A DNA stretch of 64,000 nt from an uncultured Clostridia bacterium (GTDB taxonomy: Bacteria > Bacillota > Clostridia > TANB77 > CAG-508): positions 29,667-93,666 of the forward strand of contig CALXKK010000006.1 in assembly GCA_944388935.1 (NCBI GenBank), given 5' to 3'. The position numbers and the translations under genes are program-made. Of this stretch, positions 38,133-49,500 are shown one piece after another. Every line of letters starts with the position of its first letter. Within the stretch, counting starts at the first letter, position 1. The notes under the pieces were generated by a model, which had not been told where the DNA came from, ran no database searches, and worked only from the letters and a program-made list of their open reading frames with translations.

Positions 38133-38217
38133 TAATAAACAATATATAATTGTAAATTATTTAATCAATATATAAAAAAGCTCAAATGAAAATATGCTAA
38201 AAAGCAATAATATATAA

Positions 38218-38322
38218 TTGTAAAAAATTTTCAAGTATGATAAAATTACGTTGAAAAATTTCTATAAAAAGATAGTGTAAATAAAGCGATTTAAGATAAT
38301 GCATAAAACGAATACACTATCT
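38218..38322 (+). promoter_or_regulatory. fru operon promoter and leader inverted repeat
   Basis: TTGTAA and TAAAAT with a 17-base spacer (38218-38246) precede a 10-bp perfect inverted repeat AGATAGTGTA (38270-38279) / TACACTATCT (38313-38322), which encloses 33 bases. The repeat is placed as a leader hairpin or operator for the fructose operon. The word AATATATAATTGTAAA occurs twice nearby (about 38142 and 38209). No DeoR-type fruR gene lies in the window. Confidence 0.55.
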
Positions 38323-38352
38323 AAAAATTAACAAAAGATGGGAGGAGAGAAA

Positions 38353-39255
38353 ATGATTTATACAGTCACATTTAACCCAGCATTAGATTACATTTTGGAA
38401 TTAGATAAATTAGAAGTTGGAAAGATACAAAAGTCTAAAACCGAACTAATACTTCCAGGCGGAAAGGGAATAAATGTCTCTACAGTTCTAACTAATTTAG
38501 AAGTTAGTAATGTAGCATTAGGATTTAAAGCCGGTTTTGTAGGAGAAGAAATCGAAAGATTACTAAGAAACATGAATGTAGAAACAGATTTTATAAAATT
38601 AGAAGAAGGAAATTCAAGAATAAATGTAAAAATATCAGCAGAAAATGAAACTGCTATAAATGCTAATGGACCTAAAATAAGTGAAGGCAAAATTTTAGAA
38701 CTATTAGAGAAACTAAAGAATTTAGGAGAAAATGATTTTTTAGTTTTATCTGGTAGTATACCTGCATCAATAAAAGATGACATATACGAAAGAATATGTG
38801 GCATAGTAAAAACACAAAATGTAAAAATTGTTGTGGATGCAACTAAAAATTTGCTTGTAAAGTCACTAGAGTATAATCCATTTTTAATAAAACCAAATAA
38901 TGAGGAATTAGGAGAAATTTTTGGTGTAGACATACATACAAAAGAAGATGCCTTAATTTATGGTAAAAAGTTAAAAGATATGGGTGCACAAAATGTTTTA
39001 GTGTCAATGGGTAAAATAGGTGCTGTTTTAATTGATGAAGAAAATAAAGAATATTTCTTAAAATCTCCACAAGGAAAAAGAGTTAACACAGTAGGCTCAG
39101 GAGATTCTATGGTAGCAGGTTTTATTGCAGGCTATCTAAAATACAATAATTACGAAGATGCATTAAAAATGGGAGTATCAGCAGGAACAGCAAGTGCTTT
39201 GTCAAAATATTTGGCAACAAAAGAAGAAGTATATAATTTATATAATAAGCTTTAA
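38353..39255 (+). CDS. fruK: 1-phosphofructokinase
   Basis: This 300-aa PfkB-family kinase converts fructose 1-phosphate to fructose 1,6-bisphosphate. It begins MIYTVTFNPALDYI and has the substrate loop LPGGKGINVS, the FruK-like FLVLSGSIP, the KPNNEEL motif and the C-terminal anion hole with catalytic Asp in NTVGSGDSMVAGF. I chose the ATG at 38353, preceded by GGAGGAGA; an earlier ATG contains that SD. It is the first gene of the operon, 15 bases before fruA. Confidence 0.96.
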   Translation: MIYTVTFNPALDYILELDKLEVGKIQKSKTELILPGGKGINVSTVLTNLEVSNVALGFKAGFVGEEIERLLRNMNVETDFIKLEEGNSRINVKISAENETAINANGPKISEGKILELLEKLKNLGENDFLVLSGSIPASIKDDIYERICGIVKTQNVKIVVDATKNLLVKSLEYNPFLIKPNNEELGEIFGVDIHTKEDALIYGKKLKDMGAQNVLVSMGKIGAVLIDEENKEYFLKSPQGKRVNTVGSGDSMVAGFIAGYLKYNNYEDALKMGVSAGTASALSKYLATKEEVYNLYNKL

Positions 39256-39270
39256 CAAAGGAGGAAAAAA

Positions 39271-41202
39271 ATGAGAATTACAGATTTATTAAGCAAAGAT
39301 TCAATCGAATTGAATGCATCAGCAAAAGACAAAAATGACATTATAGACAAAATGACAAAATTGATGCTAAAAACAGGTAAAATTACAGACGCAGATGCGT
39401 ACAAAAAACTTGTTTTAAAAAGAGAGGAAGAAGGAAGCACTGGTGTTGGAGAAGGTATAGCAATTCCACATGGTAAAGGTGATTGTGTAAAGGAACCAGG
39501 ACTAGTTGCAATGGTAGTTCCACATGGGGTAGAATATGATGCTCTAGATGGAAAACCAGTTAATTTATTATTTATGATTGCTGCTCCAAATACTAATGAT
39601 AATGTACATTTAGATGTATTAAGTAGATTATCTACTATGTTAATGGATACAGAATTTAAAAACAAATTAATGTTAGCAAAAAGCAAAGACGAATTTTTAA
39701 ATATAATAAATGAAACAGAGAATGAAAAATTCAATGAAAAACCTAAGCAAGCAGAAGGATATGAAGTTTTAGGAATTACAGCTTGCCCTACAGGAATTGC
39801 TCATACTTATATGGCTGCAGAAGCTTTAGAAGCAGCAGGAAAAGAAATGGGACATCCTGTAAAAATAGAAACACAAGGTCAATCTGGTGTTAAAAATAAA
39901 TTAACAAAAGAAGAAATAAAAAATGCAAAAGCAATTATAATTGCAGCAGATATCGATATTGATTTATCTAGATTTAAAGGTAAAAAAGTTCTTAAAGCAA
40001 AAGTTGCTGATGGAATTCATAAACCTAAAGAATTAATACAAAGAGCTTTAGACGGAAAAGACGTTCCAGTATACCAAGGAAGCGGAAACGATAATGACGT
40101 AGAAAGCGATGAATCAGAAGGTGTAGGAAGCAAAATATATAGACACTTAATGAATGGTGTTACACATATGTTACCATTTGTTGTTGGTGGAGGTATATTA
40201 ATTGCAATATCATTCTTATTAGATGATTATTCAATAGACCCATCAAATTTTGGTATGAACACACCACTTGCAGCATTCTTTAAGACAGTTGGTAATACAG
40301 CATTTGATTTTATGCTATGTATTTTATCTGGATATATAGCAATGAGTATAGCAGATAGACCAGGCTTAGCAGTAGGTTTCGTAGGTGGAGCCCTAGCAAA
40401 AGCAGGAACCACATTTGCATCTATATCTAATCCAGATGCAGTAGTAGTTAGCTCAGGATTTTTAGGAGCATTACTTGCAGGTTTCATTGGTGGATATTTA
40501 GTTCTTTTATTAAAAAAAGTATTTTCATTTATACCAAAGAGCTTGGATAGTATTAAACCTATATTAATTTACCCAGTAGGTGGTATTCTTTTAATGGGAA
40601 TAATTATGCTTGCAATAAACCCAATTGTTGGTGCAATAAATGAAGCATTAAATAATTTCTTATCATCTATGCAAGGTGCTAACAAATTAATATTAGGAGC
40701 AATCTTAGGTGGAATGATGTCCGTAGATTTAGGTGGACCTGTAAACAAAGCAGCTTATACTTTTGGAACAGGAATGCTTGCAGAAGGACATTACGATATA
40801 ATGGCAGCTGTTATGGCTGGTGGTATGGTACCACCAATTGCAATTGCATTACTTGCAACATTCTTCCCTAAAAAATTACCTAGAAAAGATAGACAATCTG
40901 CATTATTAAATTATGTTATGGGATTATCTTTCATAACAGAAGGTGCAATACCATTTGCATCTGCAGACCCAATTCGTGTAATAGCATCTTGTATAGTAGG
41001 TTCTGCAGTTGCAGGTGCAATGTCAATGTTATTTAATTGTACATTAATGGCACCACATGGTGGAATTTTCGTAATTCCAGTAGTAGGAAATGCATTAATG
41101 TATTTAGTTTCAATAGCTGTTGGTTCAGTAGTTGCAATGTTTATAATGGCAGCATTAAAGAAGAATGTTTGGAAAAAGGGAGATGAAGTGAAGAATGCTT
41201 AG
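39271..41202 (+). CDS. fruA: PTS fructose transporter subunit EIIABC
   Basis: This 643-aa fused permease imports and phosphorylates fructose to fructose 1-phosphate. The EIIA domain (about 1-150) has the phospho-His in IAIPHGKGD (His67). The EIIB domain (about 165-265) has the phospho-Cys in ITACPTGIAHTYMAAEAL (Cys172). The EIIC membrane domain follows from about 290, with motifs such as GGPVNKAAYTFG and FITEGAIPFASADP. It overlaps ptsH by 8 bases. Confidence 0.97.
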   Translation: MRITDLLSKDSIELNASAKDKNDIIDKMTKLMLKTGKITDADAYKKLVLKREEEGSTGVGEGIAIPHGKGDCVKEPGLVAMVVPHGVEYDALDGKPVNLLFMIAAPNTNDNVHLDVLSRLSTMLMDTEFKNKLMLAKSKDEFLNIINETENEKFNEKPKQAEGYEVLGITACPTGIAHTYMAAEALEAAGKEMGHPVKIETQGQSGVKNKLTKEEIKNAKAIIIAADIDIDLSRFKGKKVLKAKVADGIHKPKELIQRALDGKDVPVYQGSGNDNDVESDESEGVGSKIYRHLMNGVTHMLPFVVGGGILIAISFLLDDYSIDPSNFGMNTPLAAFFKTVGNTAFDFMLCILSGYIAMSIADRPGLAVGFVGGALAKAGTTFASISNPDAVVVSSGFLGALLAGFIGGYLVLLLKKVFSFIPKSLDSIKPILIYPVGGILLMGIIMLAINPIVGAINEALNNFLSSMQGANKLILGAILGGMMSVDLGGPVNKAAYTFGTGMLAEGHYDIMAAVMAGGMVPPIAIALLATFFPKKLPRKDRQSALLNYVMGLSFITEGAIPFASADPIRVIASCIVGSAVAGAMSMLFNCTLMAPHGGIFVIPVVGNALMYLVSIAVGSVVAMFIMAALKKNVWKKGDEVKNA

Positions 41203-41458
41203 TAAAACTTTAACTCTAGAAAATGAAACTGGTTTACATGCAAGACCTGCAACAGAACTTGCTAAAATAGCTATGAAATATCCATGTGATATAAAATTAA
41301 TAGCTAATGGTAAAACTGTAAATGCAAAATCTCCATTAATGATAATGTCAGCTGGTATTAAACAAAAAACAGATGTAGAAATACAATGTGATGGAGAAAA
41401 AGAAGAAGAAGCAATGAAAGAAATAGAAGAAGCTTTTAAAAATAATTTCGGAGAATAA
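41195..41458 (+). CDS. ptsH: Phosphocarrier protein HPr
   Basis: This 87-aa carrier has His15 in GLHARPA, the site phosphorylated by enzyme I. Ser46 in NAKSPLMIMSAG is the site used by HPr kinase in Gram-positive catabolite control. Its start lies inside the fruA end, so the general PTS carrier is translationally coupled to the fructose permease. Confidence 0.96.
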   Translation: MLSKTLTLENETGLHARPATELAKIAMKYPCDIKLIANGKTVNAKSPLMIMSAGIKQKTDVEIQCDGEKEEEAMKEIEEAFKNNFGE

Positions 41459-41462
41459 AAGA

Positions 41463-41488
41463 ATGTGGAGTAAGTATTTGCTCCACAT
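41463..41488 (+). other. Intercistronic hairpin ptsH-ptsI
   Basis: ATGTGGAG and CTCCACAT form a perfect 8-bp stem just after the ptsH stop. It lacks a T-run, so it more likely stabilises or tunes the message than ends it. Confidence 0.6.
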
Positions 41489-41537
41489 CAATTTAATAAA
41501 TAAACTTAAAAAAGATTAAACAAAAGAGGAGAGAAAT

Positions 41538-43238
41538 ATGTTAAAAGGAACAGGTGTATCAAAGGGTATTGGGATTGGACATACAAAGGTTTTAAAAAAT
41601 GAAGAAGTAAAATTAACAGATTTTAAAGTTGATAATAGAGAAAATGAACTTGAATTTTTTAAGAAATGTCTAAATGATGTAATAGATGATACAAAGAAAG
41701 TTACAGAAAAACTTTCTGGAACAGAATCAGATATTATGAATGCGTATTTAATGATATTACAGGACCCTACACTAACAAGCGAGGCAGAAAGACTAATTAA
41801 GGAAGAAGGATATAATGCAGGCTATGCAACAAAAGTTGGATTTGAAACTGTAGAAGAAGTATTTAAAAATATGGATGATGAATATATGTCTGCAAGAGCT
41901 TCTGACATACAAGATATTAAACAAAAGGTTTTAAATAAAATTGTTAATAAAGCTGAATTAGATTTAAGTAATTTACCAGAAAACACTATTTTAGTTAGTG
42001 AAGATCTTTCTACATCAGATACAGCAAAATTAAATTTAAAATCAATTGCAGGAATTATAATAGAAAAAGGTAGTGAGAATTCCCATGTTTCTATTATGGC
42101 AAGAACACATGAAATTCCAGCAATTGTTGGTGCAAAAAATATTGTAAAGAAATTGACAAATGATGAATATATTGCGATGAATGGAAGCACTGGTGAAATA
42201 TTTGAAAATCCAACACAGGAAGAAATAGATAATTTAACAAAAATACAAAAAGATTTAAAGACCGAAAAAGAAAATTTATCAAAATTTATTAAAAGAAAAA
42301 GTATTACTAAAGATGGATATAAAACAGAAGTAGTTGCAAATATCGGAACGCCTAAGGATATGGACGCTGTTATAGCAAATGGAGCTGAAGGTGTTGGACT
42401 ATTTAGAAGTGAATTCTTGTATATGGATTCAGACAGTATGCCTACAGAAGACCAACAATTTGAGGCATACAAGGAAGTTTTAGAAAGAGCAGAAGGAAAA
42501 AGAGTTATTGTTCGTACATTGGATATTGGTGGGGACAAAGACCTAAAATACATGAATTTGGACAAGGAAGATAATCCATTTTTAGGATATAGAGCAATTA
42601 GAATATGTTTACGTGAGCCTGAAATTTTTAAAGTTCAATTAAGAGCTTTATTAAGAGCAAGTGTTTACGGAAAATTAGCAATTATGCTACCTATGATTTC
42701 TTCTATTGATGAAATAAGGGATGCAAAGAAGATTATAGAGGAAGTAAAAGAAGAATTAAAAGCTAAAAAGATAAAATTTGATAAAAACGTAAAAGTAGGA
42801 ATAATGATAGAAATTCCATCAGCTGCTATAATGGCAGAAGAACTAGCTAAAGAATGTGATTTCTTTAGTATTGGAACAAATGATTTAATTCAATATACTG
42901 TTGCAGTTGAAAGAGGAAATGAAAAAATTTCTGATTTATATACAAAGTTCCACCCAGCAGTTATACGTTTAGTAAAGATGGCTATTGACGGAGCTCATAA
43001 ATCTAAAATATTCTGCGGAATGTGTGGAGAAGCTGCAGCTGACGAAAGATATATACCTATTTTAGTAGGTTTAGGTTTGGATGAATTTTCTATGAATCCT
43101 ACAAAAATGTTAAGTGCTAGAAAGATGATAAGAAGTTTAAATCATAAAGAGTGTAAGAAATTAGCTCAAGAAGTATTAAAGATGTCATCTGCTAAAGAAA
43201 TTAAGGCAAGATTGGAAGAATATAAAAATAGTTTATAA
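41538..43238 (+). CDS. ptsI: PTS enzyme I (phosphoenolpyruvate-protein phosphotransferase)
   Basis: This 566-aa enzyme transfers phosphate from PEP to HPr. The phospho-His is His183 in GSENSHVSIMARTHEIPAIVG. The PEP-binding barrel shows GVGLFRSEFLYM, RTLDIGGDKDL and FSIGTNDLIQYTVAVERGN, with the active-site Cys in FCGMCGEAAAD. The canonical Gly-Gly before the His loop is replaced by KGSEN. The SD GAGGAGAG precedes the ATG. It completes a self-contained fructose PTS operon. Confidence 0.97.
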   Translation: MLKGTGVSKGIGIGHTKVLKNEEVKLTDFKVDNRENELEFFKKCLNDVIDDTKKVTEKLSGTESDIMNAYLMILQDPTLTSEAERLIKEEGYNAGYATKVGFETVEEVFKNMDDEYMSARASDIQDIKQKVLNKIVNKAELDLSNLPENTILVSEDLSTSDTAKLNLKSIAGIIIEKGSENSHVSIMARTHEIPAIVGAKNIVKKLTNDEYIAMNGSTGEIFENPTQEEIDNLTKIQKDLKTEKENLSKFIKRKSITKDGYKTEVVANIGTPKDMDAVIANGAEGVGLFRSEFLYMDSDSMPTEDQQFEAYKEVLERAEGKRVIVRTLDIGGDKDLKYMNLDKEDNPFLGYRAIRICLREPEIFKVQLRALLRASVYGKLAIMLPMISSIDEIRDAKKIIEEVKEELKAKKIKFDKNVKVGIMIEIPSAAIMAEELAKECDFFSIGTNDLIQYTVAVERGNEKISDLYTKFHPAVIRLVKMAIDGAHKSKIFCGMCGEAAADERYIPILVGLGLDEFSMNPTKMLSARKMIRSLNHKECKKLAQEVLKMSSAKEIKARLEEYKNSL

Positions 43239-43270
43239 TTCCAATTGTGAAAAAATATATAAAGTTGATA

Positions 43271-43317
43271 AAAAGTGGAAAACTATAATTTTAAGATATA
43301 GTTTTCCACTTTTTTTG
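43271..43317 (+). terminator. Terminator after ptsI
   Basis: A 17-bp perfect stem AAAAGTGGAAAACTATA / TATAGTTTTCCACTTTT is followed by TTT. Confidence 0.95.
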
Positions 43318-43444
43318 TACAAATATATTTACGGAAATCCAAAATAAAGAAAATCTTTTGTAAAAAAAGAATGTAAAAAGAAGGAAATATATCAAAAAAT
43401 ACATAAAAAAGTAATATCTACGTAAAAAACACGGGCTTTGACCT

Positions 43445-43469
43445 TGCGTAAACGCATAGAAGGACCTTC
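43445..43469 (+). promoter_or_regulatory. Two adjacent dyads upstream of the giant adhesin gene
   Basis: TGCGTAAACGCA (12-bp dyad) and GAAGGACCTTC (11-bp dyad) stand side by side in a GC-richer island about 100 bases before the adhesin gene. They may be an operator or RNA element. No confident -35/-10 pair was found between 43318 and 43569, a region otherwise without genes. Confidence 0.45.
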
Positions 43470-43569
43470 AAAAAAGTGGAAAATACTGCTATTTAATATA
43501 TAGAATAAAGTTGATAAAATAAACGAGATATAAAACAAAAGAATTAATTGTTTTTGGAGGGATTTCGAG

Positions 43570-46500
43570 ATGTTTAAAAATCTAAAAGGGACAAAAGTTA
43601 AACTAATATTAATAGGAGGACTAATAGCAGTAATCATAGCATCAATATTAGCAGTAGTTATGGTTAATGTGAGAAAAGCAAGACTAGCAAAAGCAGCTCC
43701 AGAGCTAGCAAGAGCAATGACATATGATGAAGTAGAAGATGGAGACGAAATAGTAGAAAATACAGAGGGCAACGTAAAATTCGATGCCTTTTTCTTGCGT
43801 GACCTAGATGGAGATGGATATGCAGAGAGCATAAGAGGAACAAGTAAAGAAATAGGAAAAGAGGATACCTTGTATATGGAGATAAATGTCGACACAGCAG
43901 GGTATCTTAAAGATGCAAAAATTACAATAAACGAAGGTAATTTCTATTTCCAAACAGCCTTACCAAAGGATGACGAGTTAAAAGATAGCTATGTAGGAAA
44001 TAATACAAGAGTAATAGAGTTTAATGATTTAAATAACGGAACCCAAAAATTAATAACAGGAATTGTAAGAAGTGGAGATTACTCTTACAGTTCAACAAAA
44101 GCAGCAGCAATAGGAAATAATATAAATAATTATAGCAAAGTAAATAGTGTAACATTTACAGGAACATATGTAAATGGGGAAGAAACAATCGAAATAAGTA
44201 AAACAGTTAATTTTAATATAGATTGGTATGGAACAGCAAAAGCAAGCATCTATACAACAAGCCAAAATTATTATGATATAGCAGACAGAATAGATGAAGA
44301 AAATGGACAAATAACATTAGACTTTACAGTAAGAACACAAGAAACCAATTATGCATTAATATTAAAAGATAATCATGTAGAAGCCCAAATACCACAATTA
44401 AATGGATATGACCCAATAAGTGTAACATATACAGGAAGTGTAGGAACATCAAGTTATAATAGTGCTACAAGAACACTTACAATAGATAAAGAATCAGTAG
44501 TGGGAGAAGATGGAAATATAACAACAGGATTATCAAGAGATAATTCATATGGTATAAGAGTAGTATATCCAATAGAGGCATATCAATCACTAGGAGAAGA
44601 TACAGTAACAATAAAGATACCAGTAAGCACATATTATGAAGGATATAACAATCCAAATGAGGAATTTACTAACCCATATAAATCAAACACAGCAACAACA
44701 ACTATAACAGCAAGCTATCAAGGACCAAAGACTGAAGCAGCTGATATAGAAGTAGAAGTAGGAAAGTACATATATACTCCAAGTCGTAGATATGTAGTAT
44801 CAAAACAAAAACCATTAAGAATATATAATGGAGTAAGCGATAGTGAAACAGATGATACATATCAAGTAAGATGGTATGTAAGTACAGGAACAAATGGAGA
44901 ATCTACAGGATTAGTATTAAAAGAAACACAAAATGACCAAGCACAAGTAGCAGACAACTTCATAAAAACAGATTCTAGTAAAGATAGCATGGAAAATATA
45001 ACAACAAATGTGGGAATAGGATTTTCAGGAGTAGACAATGTCTTAAAAGAGGATGGATGGATAAAAGTATATGATGAAGATACAGGAGATTTATTAGTAA
45101 CATTTACAAAGAGTGATTGGAACAAATATACAAGCAGTAATCCATATAAATATGAATTACCAGTAAAACATATAAGAGTGGAAACAAGTGAAACAAATGC
45201 AAGTAGCAGTTTTTATGTATATAACATAAAAGAATTAGATGATGAGTATATAACAACAAATTACACAAAAGAAGAATTTGATAATTTACAATACATAGAA
45301 TCTAATTTAGTAGGATATTTAGGTGGAACATATATTGGTTCAGACACACATAGAGCAAATTATGAAGCACCATATTCAATAGCAGATATTGGAATAAGTA
45401 ATAATACAATATCAACACAAAGCACGGAGAAAAATGAAAAGATAACAATAACAGCAAGAAATGATAGTTCAGCAAACCAAGTAGGCTGGGTAAATGGAAG
45501 TTTTGTAGTAAAACTACCAGAAGAAATATTAACAGCAGAAATAAATAATGTAGAAATAAATAACAGTAGTGTAAGTATAACAAGTTATGAATTAGTAGAA
45601 GAAGATGGAGTAAAATTAATAAAAATAAATACACAAAACAACAATAGTACACCACAAACATATAGCATAACAATAGATGTAGATTTAACACCAGATCCAA
45701 GAAAAGCAACAACAACAAAGAATCTTGAGCTATATGCATCAAATGAAGAAACAAGTGAGTATTATTACAATGCAAATGATATTTATGATGTAAATGATAA
45801 TTTAAATACAGAAGAAAAAGTAAATTATGATACAACATCTTTAAGTATGGTATCACCAAACTCATTATTAACAAACCAAGTAGGAAGTAATTTTGACGAT
45901 AAAGGAACAGAAGTAATATCACCAGAAATAGCAGATGTAAAACCAGTATATGGAGTAATAGACCAAGAGGGAGAAAAAACTGTTCAAATTGGTGTGCAAT
46001 TAAAGAATAATTATGGAAGTACAATAAGTGATATACAAATAGTAGGAAAGATACCATTTGAAGGAAACACATATGTATTAAGTGGAGGAGATTTAGGCTC
46101 TACATTTACAACTAATATGACAGAAGCAGGAATAACAGTACCAGAAGGTTTACAACAATATGCAACAGTATATTATTCAGAAAATGAGAATCCAACAAAT
46201 GACTTAAATGATGAAGCAAATGGATGGAAGACAGCAGAAGAAGTAACAAATTGGGATAATATAAAAACATTCTTAATTGACCTTGGTGACTATGTAATGC
46301 CAACAGGAGCAGAATACATATTTAATTACATAGTAAAAATACCAAATGGATTGGAATTTAACCAAGCATCATTCAGTCATCATGGAGTATATTTTAGTTT
46401 AGATACAGAGCAAGGAAAATATAGAACACAAACAGAGCCAAATAAATTAGGATTTAGAATAGCAGAAAAATATAATTTAGAATTAACAAAATATCAAACA

Positions 46501-49500
46501 GGAAAAGATAAATTAGTACCTGGAGCAACATACAGTATTACAGACGAAGCAACAGGAGAAACAAAAACAGCAGTAACAAATGCCCAGGGAATGTTAACAA
46601 TAAATAATTTATATGTAGAGAAAACATATTTAATAAAAGAGATAAAAACACCTAGTGACTATGAATTAAATAGTGATGTTATTAGGTTTATTGGTCATGT
46701 CGATGAAGACGGAAATTTAAGTATAGACAAGACACAAGGAACAACAAAAGAAGATATGTCAGTAGTAAAGAATGAAGGAGAAGACTACAAAGTAACAGTA
46801 AAAGTAGAAGATGAAGTAAAGGCAAGTATAAAGATACATAAAACAGAACAAGGAACAGAAACACCACTACAAAATGTAAAATACAAATTAACAGGATATG
46901 GAATAAGTGAAAGTGGAAAAACAATAACAACAAATAGTAATGGAGAAGTAACAATAAATGGATTATCTGTAAATCAAGAATATACTCTAACTGAAACAAA
47001 AGCAGAAGGGTATTATTTAGCAAGCCCAATAAAATTTAAAATAGTAAATAATGATGGAAATTATAGTATAGAACAAATAACAGAAGAAGGAGTAGAGTCA
47101 GGAACAATAAAAGGACAAAGTACAGAAGAAGTAGATGGAATTCCAACAATAACATTAAATTTAGAAGATGAAAAAATACCAACATATAGTTTGCAAATAA
47201 TAAAACAAGAAAAAACAATAGAAACAGAATTAACAGAAGATAAAGAAAAAGCAAGCACAACAGAAAATACAGAAGAAACAACATATCTAGAAGGAGCAAA
47301 GTTTAAATTATATAAAGAAGATAAAGAAATAGGAGAATACATAACAGACGGAACAGGAAGAGTAACAATAGATAATTTATACCAATATATAGACGGAAAA
47401 GATGAAGAAGCAACATATACATTAAAAGAAGTATTAGCACCAGTAGGATATGCAAAAGTAAAAGATATAACATTTAAAGTAAATGGAACAGATGGAACAT
47501 TACAATTTATTAATACAAATGGAGAAGAAGAAAATTATACAGTTGATGGAAATACAGTAAAATTAACAATAGATGACAGTCCATCATTTAGATTAATAAA
47601 GAAAGATGAAGAAAGTGGAATGACACTTTCAGGAGTAAAATTTGCAATATACAATGTAGAAGATGGAGAAATACCAGCAACAAACAGCAAAGGAGAAATA
47701 TTAGGAACTAAAGAAACAATAAATGGAAAAGAATATTACACACTAACAACGGATGAACAAGGAGTAATAACAGCAGACCTAACAGAAGGATTATACAAAG
47801 CAGTAGAAGTAGAAGCACCAGATAAATATGATATAAGTAACCAAACATATTACTTTGGAATAGGAGCATCAAGAGAAGCAGAAGAAGATATGTTACCAGT
47901 ATGGGCAGAGAGCTTTGGAGGAAGTAGTAATGATTATATTAAATCAGTAGCAGAAACCAGTGATGGAGGCTATATAGCAGGAGGATATTTCCAAAGTAGT
48001 ACAATCCAAGTAGGAGATTATACATTAAAAAATAATAGTACTACAAGTAATTCTGATGGCCTAATAATAAAATATGATGCAGAAGGAGAAGTAGAATGGG
48101 CAAAGAGTTTTGGAGGAAGTAGTAATGAACAAATTAATTCAGTAGCATCAACAAGTGATGGAGGCTATATAGCAGGAGGATATTTCTGTAGTAGTAGTAT
48201 CGACTTTGGAAATAGTATAACATTAAAAAATAATAGTACTACAAGTTATTCTGATGGATTAATAATAAAATATGATGCAGAAGGAGAAGTAGAATGGACA
48301 GATTCATTTGGAGGAAGTAGTTATGATGGTATTAACTCAGTAGCCGAAACAAGTGATGGAGGGTATATAGTAGGAGGATATTTTTATAGTTCTACTATAG
48401 AAGTTGATGGACATACATTAACTAGTAATGGAAGTTATGATGGCCTAATAATAAAATATGATGCAGAAGGAGAAGTAGAATGGGCAAAGAGTATAGGAGG
48501 AAGTAGTATTGAGAGAATCCAATCAGTAGCCTCAACAAGTGATGGAGGTGTCGTTGCAGGAGGATATTTTAGAAGTAGTATCCAAGTAGGAAGTGAAAAA
48601 TTAACAAGTAATGGATATGAAGATGGCATAATAATAAAATATAATGGAGAAGGAGAAGTAGAATGGGCAAAGAGTATAGGAGAAAGTAGTAGTGATTATA
48701 TTACTTCAGTAGCTGAAACAAGTGATGGAGGTGTCGTTGCAGGAGGATATTTCAATAGTAGTACAATCCAAGTAGGAAGTGAAAAATTAACAAGTAAAGG
48801 TAGTTCTGATGGCATAATAATAAAATATGATGCAGAAGGAGAAGTAGAATGGGCAAAGAGTTTTGGAGGAAGTAGTTATGATGAAATTAATTCAGTAGTA
48901 GCAACAAGTGATGGAGGTGCCATTGTAGGAGGATATTTTAGAAGTAGTAGCCAAGTAGGAGGCGAAAAATTAACAAGTAATGGATATGAAGATGGCCTAA
49001 TAATAAAATATGATGCAGAAGGAGAAGTAGAATGGGCAAAGAGTATAGGAGGAAGTAGTTCAGATTATATCAATTCAGTAGCATCAACAAGTGATGGAGG
49101 AGTAATTGCAGGAGGATATTTTAGAAGTAGTACAATTCAAGTAGGAAACGATACATTAACAAATAATGGCTCAACATCATGTACTGATGGAATGGTTATA
49201 AAATACGAAAACCAAGAACTACCTAATCCTGTAGTTACTAATGCAAAAGTCATAGGAGGAAGTAGTTCTGACCAAATTAATTCAGTAGCATCAACAAGTG
49301 ATGGAGGAGTAATTGCAGGAGGATATTTCCAAAGTAATACAATCCAAGTAGGAAGTGAAAAATTAACAAGTAATGGAAGTAGAGATGGCATAATAATAAA
49401 ATATGATGCAGAAGGAGAAGTAGAATGGGCAAAGAGTATAGGAGGAAGTAGTAGTGACATAATTTATTCAGTAGCATCAACAAGTGATGGAGGTGCCATT

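Noticed and set aside
43390..43480. Cyclic-di-GMP riboswitch before the adhesin gene
   Set aside because: The conserved core strings of GEMM-I or GEMM-II are not present. Only two simple dyads are seen.
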